DNA of 5,463 nucleotides from positions 1 to 5,463 of the forward strand of contig WLGP01000071.1 of NCBI GenBank assembly GCA_009703165.1, in the 5' to 3' direction. The notes beneath the pieces are model-generated. The model ran no database searches. It was not told the DNA's origin and saw only the letters and a list, made by a program, of their open reading frames with translations. Position numbers and translations under genes: made by a program. Shown piece by piece: positions 1-5,313 of the stretch. Every line of letters begins with the position of its first letter. Within the stretch, counting starts at the first letter, position 1. Source of the DNA: Actinomycetota bacterium. Its GTDB lineage: Bacteria; Actinomycetota; Actinomycetes; Nanopelagicales; Nanopelagicaceae.

Positions 1-361
1 ACTCGCATGGGGTGCCAAGTGCTTGGATACCTGCGGCAACTTCGCTTACCGAAAGTGCTTCATCGCCTACTGCAATCAGAAAGATGCCAGCAGCATGTGG
101 ATGGCTGGCAAGGCGGGGGAGGAAGGTATGAGCAAAAAACTCCAGTGAGGATGTATCTGTCGATTTAATTGAATTCTCGATCAGTGTCAGCGCACCATCT
201 TCTGCAACGGCTCGTGTGAACCCTGATGCACCTCGTGAAAGTGGAATGACGTAGTACTTACTTCGAATACCAATCCCACTGGGATGGCGAAAGCCGATAA
301 AGGATGGCGTTGCCTGTTTGCCTCTACCAAAAAATTTACCAATGCCGCCGAGTGATTTCAT
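1..361 (-). CDS. Unrecognised protein, N-terminal 120 codons (3' end beyond the window)
   Basis: I do not recognise this protein. An uninterrupted frame runs from an ATG at 361 to the left edge, so only the first 120 residues are visible and the stop codon lies outside. The product starts MKSLGGIGKFFGRGK, a short Gly/Lys-rich basic segment, followed by a mixed polar/hydrophobic sequence (FIGFRHPSG, YYVIPLSRG, FFAHTFLPRL, AGIFLIAVGDEAL) that looks like a soluble alpha/beta protein. I see no signal peptide, membrane segment or catalytic motif. The frame is open upstream only to about 397 and offers no better start. There is no Shine-Dalgarno sequence before the ATG; instead a GATAAT hexamer sits 7 bases upstream, which fits a leaderless transcript. 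It lies 28 bases after the histidine phosphatase gene on the same strand. Calling it coding rests on frame length and natural-looking composition. Confidence 0.72.
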   Translation of the reverse strand, partial: MKSLGGIGKFFGRGKQATPSFIGFRHPSGIGIRSKYYVIPLSRGASGFTRAVAEDGALTLIENSIKSTDTSSLEFFAHTFLPRLASHPHAAGIFLIAVGDEALSVSEVAAGIQALGTPCE

Positions 362-368
362 TAGAGTA

Positions 369-374
369 ATTATC
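369..374 (-). promoter_or_regulatory. Candidate -10 box (GATAAT) for a leaderless transcript
   Basis: Read on the minus strand, GATAAT (5 of 6 matches to TATAAT) ends 7 bases before the ATG at 361. A transcript starting at the usual distance would begin at about 362 or 361, on or next to the start codon. That agrees with the missing Shine-Dalgarno site and with the many leaderless genes known in Actinobacteria. The hexamer 17 bases upstream is ACCGTT, so no -35 element is evident. The site sits in the 28-base gap after the phosphatase stop, so the downstream gene could be transcribed on its own. Confidence 0.45.
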
Positions 375-389
375 GCATGTTCTTTAACT

Positions 390-980
390 TTAACGGTTTA
401 ACTTTGGAGTTGAACCGACAACCCTGATGACACCCTTGCTATCTGCACGAACGAGTACGCCTTCACCAGAGGCCACACCCACATTAGTGAGAGCGCTTAT
501 GTTGACGAAATGTCCCACCAAGATAAGCAGCCCTGGCTTATTTCGATAATCAACAATTTGCTTACGGACTCTTATGGTTTGCGGGTGGTTAAGGAGATCT
601 GTTTCCTCAAAGAGTGAATCCAGATTTCTATTGAGGCGAACCTTTCCAAGATTAAGCAATTCTGCAGTCTCTTTAGCCCGGCACCATCTACTCGATTCCA
701 CTCGGGTAATTTTGATCTGCCTTCTCTCAAGCCACTTGCCGACATCGCGCGCATCCTGACGACCGAGATCCGAGAGAGTGCGCTGCGTGGAACAATCATT
801 GAGCGAGAAGTTCTCTGGATCTCCAACCCCTGGTGCAAGGCTATGACGCATTAAGAGTACGTAACCTTTTGGAGTTGTCCCTTGCAGTTTCTCCCAAATC
901 GCCAACTCATTTGCAAAGGATGTTTGAGTAGTTAAAGTGAAAATGAGAGTGAGGATGAGGGTTGAAGAGAATCTTTTCAC
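390..980 (-). CDS. Secreted histidine phosphatase (phosphoglycerate mutase-like superfamily)
   Basis: This is a predicted 196-residue exported phosphatase of the histidine phosphatase superfamily, whose members move a phosphate through a phospho-histidine intermediate; the substrate cannot be told from sequence. The N-terminus VKRFSSTLIL... is a typical signal peptide with likely cleavage after SFA (residue 23). The mature domain shows the RH signature in VLLMRHSLAPG (R45, H46), the second arginine region SSRWCRAKETA (R98/R101), acidic E125/E126, and the C-terminal catalytic GH in LVGHFVN (H157). The stretch GVGDPENFSLNDCSTQRTLSD resembles the periplasmic subgroup rather than glycolytic mutases. 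C63 and C100 could form a disulfide. The start chosen is GTG at 980, because GGAG lies 5 bases upstream and the signal peptide begins there. A TTG at 1010 would add 10 residues but has no Shine-Dalgarno site. The gene begins 37 bases after the tRNA 3' end with no terminator between, so cotranscription is likely. It ends with two in-frame TAA codons (TAA AGT TAA). Confidence 0.88.
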   Translation of the reverse strand: MKRFSSTLILTLIFTLTTQTSFANELAIWEKLQGTTPKGYVLLMRHSLAPGVGDPENFSLNDCSTQRTLSDLGRQDARDVGKWLERRQIKITRVESSRWCRAKETAELLNLGKVRLNRNLDSLFEETDLLNHPQTIRVRKQIVDYRNKPGLLILVGHFVNISALTNVGVASGEGVLVRADSKGVIRVVGSTPKLNR

Positions 981-985
981 TCGAA

Positions 986-989
986 CTCC
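986..989 (-). promoter_or_regulatory. Shine-Dalgarno site fixing the GTG start of the histidine phosphatase
   Basis: GGAG on the minus strand lies 5 bases before the GTG at 980. It decides the start, because the longer alternative (TTG at 1010) is preceded by tRNA-flanking sequence with no purine-rich site. The shorter protein also opens directly with a basic n-region and hydrophobic core, as expected of a signal peptide. Confidence 0.65.
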
Positions 990-1017
990 ACTTCTCAGGG
1001 ATAGGATCAATGAGGAG

Positions 1018-1091
1018 TGGGGCGGGTCGGGCTCGAACCGACGACGACCGGATTATGAGTCCGGGGCTCTAACCAACTGAGCTACCGCCCC
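1018..1091 (-). tRNA. tRNA with anticodon CAU (elongator Met, or Ile2 if lysidine-modified)
   Basis: A complete 74-nt cloverleaf folds on the minus strand. The acceptor stem GGGGCGG/CCGCCCC is perfect, the D arm is GCTC/GAGC, the anticodon stem is CCGGA/TCCGG with loop CTCATAA, the variable loop has 5 nt, the T arm is GTCGG/CCGAC with loop TTCGAGC, and the discriminator is A. The anticodon CAT is at 1057-1055. CCA is not encoded. It is not the initiator tRNA: position 1 pairs with 72 as G-C, and the anticodon stem lacks the three G-C pairs of fMet tRNA. Elongator Met and the AUA-reading Ile tRNA share this anticodon and loop; I lean to Met but cannot exclude Ile2. The histidine phosphatase follows closely and probably shares the transcript. 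Confidence 0.95.
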
Positions 1092-1146
1092 CAACGTTAA
1101 AGACGTTAAGTGGCGTAAGTCTATTGCACGGGTCGAACCAGTAGCC

Positions 1147-2907
1147 CTAGCCCTTCTTCTTATATCCAGCAGGGCATTTAACGGTGGTAACTACCTTCGT
1201 TACCTTGCCCTTAACGCATGTGATCTTCTTGATCACAGGCTTCTTAACAACTGGCTTGTCGATCACTGGCTGGGCCGGAGTAACCACTTGTGGCTGATCT
1301 TGGGTGAGTTTTACCGAGACCGTAGGCGCAGAGAAGGTGAAGTTGTAGGCAGCAAGTGAGAGCCAATTGTTCTTTTCGTTGATCACAACGGTTGCAACAT
1401 TTGGCGTTCCATCTTCAGATGTAACCGATACTGATGCCTTCACCGGGGCGTTGGTAAAGCCGTAGATGCAGCGTGCGACCGTTGAAGACATTAGTAGTTC
1501 ATAAGAACCTTTAAAGACGGTCTTTCCATCAGGCTCAAAGTGCGTCGCAGCAACTTTGTAATCGAGTGAACCTTGTGCTGGATCGTATATAGGAGGGCCA
1601 TCGATATACATCGTTGAATTAGTTGTGACAAGGCCAGCTAAAGTGTTTGAACGGTTAAGACATTGGTTGACGATTCCTGAGCCACGGTCTGTCATCGTTG
1701 ACACTCGCCACTGAGTAGGAAGAGCTGCAGCCTTATCTCCTGCAATAGGTAACCACTGAACAAAGTCAGCCATTGATCGAGAGTTGAATTGTGTATTGAT
1801 ATGTTTGAAGGAGAGGTTCCTTAAACCTGCTCGATCTTTCTCACTGCTCTCCACTCGTGTTCCTTGAGGATTGTTCTCAAGTGGGTATCTACGAGTCTCG
1901 CCAGCCCAATCTTGTTGTGCAAAATGGGCCAAGAGTGAATCGGGTAGATCATCAACGCTCTTTACAACATCAAGAACCGGGACCTTGATCGGCTTGGCTG
2001 CAACGGTGAGAACGCTCTCCTTCTCTGACTTTCTCTCGAGCTCAATTGTGGCATCGCGCATACGACCATGGAGCCAGCCAGTTACTTGGAATGAGAACCT
2101 GGCAGAAAATCCAAAAGAGATATCTTGAGGAAGCGGGTAGGGAAGGGCACATTCTTTCGTTGAACTCATGACGCAGGCATCAAAGCGTGGATCAACGTTC
2201 TGCCCTGGGGCAAGGTCAGAAAAGCTTGAAACGCTGACGCCTTGGGCTCGAAGATAAGACGCTGTATTTGTCTCAGTGCGAGAGCCAAAGAAGTTGCCCG
2301 TCACTACCTTGACCGCCATAAAGGAGGCGGTAATCGATGGAACTCCGAATATTCCACCAGATTCAGGTGTTCGCGTCGATGAGATCACTAACTTAAGTAG
2401 GTAATTATCGCCATCAGCGTGAGGTGCTTCAGGAATCGAGACTAAAACTGCGCCACTTCCACGAGGAACTCCTACAGATAAATCTCCTTGAAAGTCCTGA
2501 TATCGCTCAGATGGAAATGTGGAGAGGAAATTTACTTGAAGAGATTTCCCAGCAGCGCTTGTTGCGGTGATTGCTGTGACACAGTTGATATCGGCGCTAC
2601 CGACACATGCTGGTAGGACTGCTCGGTACATTGAGTTGACAGTAAACTCACAACCGGCTTCCTGACCTGTGTTACAAATTGCAACACTTGTTAGTTTTCC
2701 AGAAGGTGTTCCATCACTTGTATTGAAGTTAAACCAGGAAGAGCTCTCGGTCTTTGCAAAGATGCTCTCATTCGCTTGATATCCCATGGTGTTAGCACCT
2801 GGCATGCGAAGACTCTGATACTGCTCATCATTGGGATCGACGGCGTAAGAGAGGGAAGGAACTAGGAGTACCCCTAGTAGAAGTCCAATAACAATTCGAG
2901 TTTTCAT
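1147..2907 (-). CDS. Large secreted protein of unknown function with a Lys-rich two-Cys C-terminal tail
   Basis: I do not recognise the 586-residue protein. It starts with a clear signal peptide (MKTRIVIGLLLGVLL..., likely cut after SYA, residue 22), so it is exported. The body (about 23-535) has the Ser/Thr/Val-rich look of a beta-rich extracellular protein and no catalytic motif that I can name. All ten cysteines follow the signal peptide. Three pairs have the same C-x7-C spacing (C78/C86, C101/C109, C245/C253); C416 and C480 are single, and C564/C578 lie in the tail. A Pro/Val/Lys linker (about 536-561, with KPVVKKPVIKK) leads to a 25-residue tail starting ITCVKGK and ending CPAGYKKKG. I recall similar tails on other actinobacterial secreted proteins, which suggests a shared surface-binding or sorting element, but its role is unknown to me. 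GAGGGC lies 7 bases before the ATG. The gene follows crtYd after 109 bases with no strong terminator, so partial read-through is possible. Confidence 0.85.
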   Translation of the reverse strand: MKTRIVIGLLLGVLLVPSLSYAVDPNDEQYQSLRMPGANTMGYQANESIFAKTESSSWFNFNTSDGTPSGKLTSVAICNTGQEAGCEFTVNSMYRAVLPACVGSADINCVTAITATSAAGKSLQVNFLSTFPSERYQDFQGDLSVGVPRGSGAVLVSIPEAPHADGDNYLLKLVISSTRTPESGGIFGVPSITASFMAVKVVTGNFFGSRTETNTASYLRAQGVSVSSFSDLAPGQNVDPRFDACVMSSTKECALPYPLPQDISFGFSARFSFQVTGWLHGRMRDATIELERKSEKESVLTVAAKPIKVPVLDVVKSVDDLPDSLLAHFAQQDWAGETRRYPLENNPQGTRVESSEKDRAGLRNLSFKHINTQFNSRSMADFVQWLPIAGDKAAALPTQWRVSTMTDRGSGIVNQCLNRSNTLAGLVTTNSTMYIDGPPIYDPAQGSLDYKVAATHFEPDGKTVFKGSYELLMSSTVARCIYGFTNAPVKASVSVTSEDGTPNVATVVINEKNNWLSLAAYNFTFSAPTVSVKLTQDQPQVVTPAQPVIDKPVVKKPVIKKITCVKGKVTKVVTTVKCPAGYKKKG

Positions 2908-2925
2908 AGTGAGCGCCCTCGCGAT

Positions 2926-2969
2926 CCTTAAGAGAGATCTAAGGAGCGGTTCCTTGAGACAACTCTCAA
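2926..2969 (-). repeat. Cluster of short overlapping inverted repeats in the leader of the secreted-protein gene
   Basis: Three small hairpins can be drawn in the region upstream of the 586-residue gene. TTGAGA-GTTG-TCTCAA (2969-2954) has a perfect 6-bp stem and 4-base loop. AAGGA-ACCGC-TCCTT (2955-2941) has a 5-bp stem. CCTTA pairs with TAAGG (2944-2940 with 2930-2926) around a 9-base loop. The last two share CCTT and cannot form together. The nearest stem ends 5 bases before the Shine-Dalgarno site (2920-2915). The stems are short and A/T-containing, so a regulatory role is only a possibility. Confidence 0.3.
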
Positions 2970-3016
2970 AGAGATCACCGAAAAGTTGGACTCTTTTTAT
3001 GCACCCTTAAGGTGAG

Positions 3017-3337
3017 TTAGCGACGCTGGAAACCGCGTCTGCCCCAGAACTCCCAGAGCCCCATGACAGATAGGACGAGGGCAAAACCAAAGAGGAGATC
3101 TTCAACCGGCGCTGCAGCCAAACGAGGACCGACGATCGTATCCGGGTCATACATCACGATCGCTTGTCCATCATCGCGATAGTGGGTCAGCCACCAGTTC
3201 GACATCAATTGGAAAGGCAAGATGATCGAATATGAAATCCAAAATGCGCTGCGTGTGAGAAGCGAATTCTTAAAGAAGAAGAGATCTACAACAACTGCAA
3301 TAAGCACGGCGGTGATTGCTAAATCGCTATAGCTCAT
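3017..3337 (-). CDS. crtYd: Lycopene cyclase subunit CrtYd (C-terminal half of the split cyclase)
   Basis: This 106-residue membrane protein belongs to the small lycopene cyclase domain family, in which two homologous subunits together cyclise lycopene ends to beta-rings. Three hydrophobic segments are visible (about 8-22, 31-50 and 80-98). The conserved acidic motif appears as APVEDLLFGF (P77, E79, D80), where the partner subunit has PLEE; SNWWLTHYR and YDPDTIVG are also typical of this half. Length is normal for the family. The ATG at 3337 overlaps the TGA of crtYc (ATGA), and AAGGA lies 6 bases upstream (3348-3344), so translation is probably coupled and the subunits made in equal amounts. 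A heterodimer of this type can make beta- or epsilon-rings; the adjacent blh gene, which needs beta-carotene, argues for beta. After the stop there is only a weak CACC/GGTG stem (3014-3002) with no T-run, not a convincing terminator. Confidence 0.9.
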   Translation of the reverse strand: MSYSDLAITAVLIAVVVDLFFFKNSLLTRSAFWISYSIILPFQLMSNWWLTHYRDDGQAIVMYDPDTIVGPRLAAAPVEDLLFGFALVLSVMGLWEFWGRRGFQRR

Positions 3338-3693
3338 TTCTCATCCTTTCCAAATTCTTTTTCGCGAAGATGAGGTTTAACAGTTGTGACACCTTCAATG
3401 GTCAAAATAGCGGCCATTGGAACGAGAATGAAGAAGAGAATCTCTTCGAGAGGAATATCAAAAGGTCCGTAAATTCCAAGCATCCGGTCGCGGTTGAAGA
3501 ACCAGTGTCCTTGGGCAATTGCATAGGCATCCCAGATCAAGAAGACGGTACTGACTGGAAGGATGCTAATCAGCGCGCGCTTCCATCTGCGTAGAACACC
3601 AGTCTTGAGAACAATCTCTAGCCAGAATGAGCCACAGACTACGAAGGCCAACATCGCCATGTATCCGAATTTCTCCACGTCTGATCTTCTCAT
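3334..3693 (-). CDS. crtYc: Lycopene cyclase subunit CrtYc (N-terminal half of the split cyclase)
   Basis: This 119-residue integral membrane protein is the first subunit of the heterodimeric carotenoid cyclase that turns lycopene into beta-carotene. Hydrophobic segments lie at about 11-30, 40-58 and 80-100. Family hallmarks are GSFWLEI near the N-terminus, LIWDAYAI with W54/D55, GHWFFN, and IPLEEILFF with E83/E84, the acidic pair usually assigned to catalysis. The C-terminus is charged (REKEFGKDEK). It overlaps crtYd by 4 bases and is divergent from blh. The start used is ATG at 3693, with AAAGG 5 bases upstream. Alternatives are GTG at 3678 and ATG at 3660 or 3654, which would drop 5, 11 or 13 residues. 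The family's conserved region begins near residue 9-12, so the exact start is uncertain. Confidence 0.9.
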   Translation of the reverse strand: MRRSDVEKFGYMAMLAFVVCGSFWLEIVLKTGVLRRWKRALISILPVSTVFLIWDAYAIAQGHWFFNRDRMLGIYGPFDIPLEEILFFILVPMAAILTIEGVTTVKPHLREKEFGKDEK

Positions 3694-3717
3694 AGGTGCC
3701 TTTGGTATGGTTGTCAG
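3689..3717 (-). promoter_or_regulatory. Candidate promoter overlapping the crtYc start codon
   Basis: On the minus strand CTGACA (3717-3712, 5 of 6 to TTGACA) is followed after exactly 17 bases by TATGAG (3694-3689, 4 of 6 to TATAAT). The second hexamer contains the ATG of crtYc as called. If this promoter is used, the transcript would begin near 3682 and translation would have to start at an internal codon (GTG 3678, ATG 3660 or ATG 3654). Otherwise the match is chance and the true promoter lies further upstream, inside the blh coding region. Confidence 0.3.
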
Positions 3718-3720
3718 AAC

Positions 3721-3725
3721 GGGGG
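3721..3725 (+). promoter_or_regulatory. G-rich ribosome binding site fixing the blh start
   Basis: GGGGG lies 6 bases before the ATG at 3732, a usable though imperfect Shine-Dalgarno site. The longer frame from GTG at 3696 has no such site, and its 12 extra residues (MPLVWLSERGCD) do not look like part of the membrane protein. The short start therefore wins. Confidence 0.5.
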
Positions 3726-3731
3726 TGCGAC

Positions 3732-4679
3732 ATGAAGGTCAGCGAATATAGACTTTTTTCCTCCGTCCGTACCTTCTCTTCTGTTTCAGTTGCCGTTGCA
3801 ATCGCTCTCTCATTGATTTTTTCTCAGAGCTTCGGGGCCGATTCCATGCAGTGGCAGATCGCAATTGCGATCGCTGCCTTAGCTATCGGAATTCCACATG
3901 GAGCCCTAGATCATCTCGTGACGATTCCGCGGTCAAAGCCTCTCACGATGGCGATCTTTATCCTTATCTACATTGCCGTTGCCATCGTTGCCGTCATTGC
4001 GATTCTCAAGTTCAGCGTTATTGGCTTCATCTTCGTCTTGGTAATGAGTGCAACGCACTTTGGAATTGGTGATGCAGCATTTATCAATGAGATAGATCGA
4101 AGAAGCGAACAGGTACGTAAACTTCCACGAACTGTCTATGCCATATGCGCCGGCTCAATCCCAGTCTTTATCCCGTTGGTCAATAGCGCCAGTACAGATG
4201 CGCTGGCACAGGTCAACCCATCTCTGATCGATTGGCACCAAGGATTTGATCAAGAGATTCTCCGAGTTGTTACAGCCCTTGGTCTTCTTGGAATTTTGGT
4301 TTTGCTGATCAAAGGTCGCAGACGTGAGGCCCTTGATATCTCACTTCTCCTTGTTTTAGCACTTGCTGCGCCACCGTTGATCGCATTTGCCGTGTATTTC
4401 GGATGCTGGCATGCAATGCGCCATACAGCTCGCCTTACGCTCTCACTTGATTCAAGTCAGGCTGCATATGCACAAGGTGATCTCAAGAAAACTTTTCTAG
4501 CCGCTGTCATTCCCGGAGTTCCAGCGCTCATTGGTACCTTTGTAATCGCTGGCATATTGGCAATCGTTGGTACAGATTTCGATGACGATTTCTTCTGGAT
4601 GGCACTAGTTGTTGTGTGGGCGCTCACTGTCCCTCACATGGCAGTTACCGCAAAACTTGATCGCGCCGCATTAACCTAA
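3732..4679 (+). CDS. blh: Beta-carotene 15,15'-dioxygenase, Brp/Blh family (retinal formation)
   Basis: This 315-residue polytopic membrane enzyme is expected to cleave beta-carotene at its central double bond into two retinals. Family signatures are GIPHGALDH (53-61), SATHFGIGD (106-114), YFGCWHAMRH (222-231) and a late VPHM (H302). H56, H109, H227 and H231 match in order and roughly in spacing the four histidines proposed to hold the non-haem iron in characterised marine Blh proteins. Hydrophobic stretches at about 16-34, 42-55, 72-92, 94-108, 135-150, 178-193, 202-222, 255-280 and 287-300 fit a multi-pass protein. Length is normal for the family. ATG at 3732 is chosen over GTG at 3696 because of the GGGGG site. 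It is divergent from crtYc-crtYd, which supply its substrate, and 4 bases upstream of an M23 peptidase. Retinal would serve a rhodopsin encoded elsewhere. Confidence 0.93.
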   Translation: MKVSEYRLFSSVRTFSSVSVAVAIALSLIFSQSFGADSMQWQIAIAIAALAIGIPHGALDHLVTIPRSKPLTMAIFILIYIAVAIVAVIAILKFSVIGFIFVLVMSATHFGIGDAAFINEIDRRSEQVRKLPRTVYAICAGSIPVFIPLVNSASTDALAQVNPSLIDWHQGFDQEILRVVTALGLLGILVLLIKGRRREALDISLLLVLALAAPPLIAFAVYFGCWHAMRHTARLTLSLDSSQAAYAQGDLKKTFLAAVIPGVPALIGTFVIAGILAIVGTDFDDDFFWMALVVVWALTVPHMAVTAKLDRAALT

Positions 4680-4683
4680 GGCA

Positions 4684-5277
4684 ATGAAGATACGCATCGC
4701 ACTAGCAGCACTCATTTCCCTGATACTTCTTTCACCTCTTCCAGCATCAGCAGGACCTGTCTATGTATTTCCTGTGACTGGGTGTGAGGTCAACTATGCG
4801 CGTGCTCACCATGATTATCCAGCCACCGATATCTTGGCGAAATCTGGATGCGCCTTCGTTGCACCCATTGATGGCGTCATTGATGAAGTGAATCGCGTGG
4901 ATACATGGTCTGGAAGAGTTAATGCCGGAATTACTCGTGGCGGTCTTTCAGTCTCATTGATCGGCGTTGATGGTGTGCGTTACTACGGCTCACATTTGAG
5001 ATCAATCCATAAAGCAATTCAACCTGGCCTAGAGGTCAAAGCCGGACAACGATTAGGTGCAGTTGGTGCAACAGGTAGCGCGCGTGGAACTTCTCCACAC
5101 CTTCACTTTGGAATTTCCTGGCCGACACCTGCTGATACGTGGTGGGTACGACGTGGCGCAGTTGCTCCATGGAAGTACCTGGATGCATGGAAGGCAGGAA
5201 AAGATTTATCTCCTGTGAAGGAAGTTGCTGCAGCGCTTAAGAAAGCTGGCGAAGTTCCACCGGAACCAAAGAAGTAG
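4684..5277 (+). CDS. Secreted M23-family (LytM-like) peptidoglycan metallopeptidase
   Basis: This is a predicted 197-residue exported zinc peptidase that would cut peptidoglycan cross-link peptides in the cell wall. A signal peptide (MKIRIALAALISLILLSPLPASA, cut after residue 23) precedes one M23 domain (about 25-165). Zn-site candidates are His42/43 and Asp49 in AHHDYPATDI and His141 in the HLHFG motif (139-143). H139, and H104 in YYGSHL, fit the usual catalytic histidines. The first motif differs from the common HxxxD because six residues separate H43 from D49; I believe this HHDYPATD form recurs in actinobacterial relatives. PIDGVIDEV, VKAGQRLGAVGATG and the Gly-rich loop are typical of the fold. 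C34 and C56 may form a disulfide. The tail (175-197) is Lys/Pro/Glu-rich. There is no extra wall-binding domain. It starts 4 bases after the blh stop, with AAGG only 2 bases before the ATG, so it is probably translationally coupled to blh. Confidence 0.9.
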   Translation: MKIRIALAALISLILLSPLPASAGPVYVFPVTGCEVNYARAHHDYPATDILAKSGCAFVAPIDGVIDEVNRVDTWSGRVNAGITRGGLSVSLIGVDGVRYYGSHLRSIHKAIQPGLEVKAGQRLGAVGATGSARGTSPHLHFGISWPTPADTWWVRRGAVAPWKYLDAWKAGKDLSPVKEVAAALKKAGEVPPEPKK

Positions 5278-5308
5278 TTAAGAAGTAATTAAAGCGAATC
5301 AAGAAGTA
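5269..5308 (+). repeat. Three copies of AAGAAGTA around the end of the peptidase gene
   Basis: AAGAAGTA occurs at 5269-5276, 5280-5287 and 5301-5308. The first copy is in the Lys-Lys-stop end of the peptidase and the others lie in the A-rich stretch before the hairpin. They may be simple A/G-rich low-complexity sequence or decayed Lys-codon repeats from a once longer tail. Confidence 0.4.
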
Positions 5309-5313
5309 GAAAG

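Noticed and set aside
572..838. Open frames of 60-90 codons within the histidine phosphatase gene, on both strands
   Set aside because: They overlap a gene with clear family motifs, and their products are Arg/Ser-rich without recognisable features.
981..1010. Longer histidine phosphatase start at TTG 1010 (adds MILSLRSGVR)
   Set aside because: No Shine-Dalgarno site precedes the TTG, whereas GTG at 980 has GGAG at 5 bases and begins a regular signal peptide.
1093..1107. AACGT-TAAAG-ACGTT inverted repeat just upstream of the tRNA
   Set aside because: The 5-bp A/T-containing stem has no T-run. I also found no convincing -35/-10 pair for the tRNA in 1092-1146.
1871..2128. 85-codon plus-strand frame opposite the secreted-protein gene
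   Set aside because: Its product is Ser/Arg-rich with no motif, and it lies wholly inside a 586-codon frame with a signal peptide.
3002..3014. CACC-CTTAA-GGTG inverted repeat after crtYd as a terminator
   Set aside because: The stem is only 4 bp and no T-run follows on the minus strand, so it is too weak to call.
3696..3731. Longer Blh start at GTG 3696
   Set aside because: The added 12 residues are polar and unlike the family, the GTG lacks a ribosome site, and ATG 3732 follows GGGGG by 6 bases.
3316..3751. Plus-strand frames (3316-3594 and 3563-3751) opposite crtYc
   Set aside because: They are antisense to a recognised cyclase subunit and give low-plausibility products.
3851..4072. 73-codon frame within blh in another frame, rich in Arg, Cys and His
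   Set aside because: It is a frame-shifted reading of codons for a hydrophobic membrane protein; blh motifs are unambiguous in the main frame.
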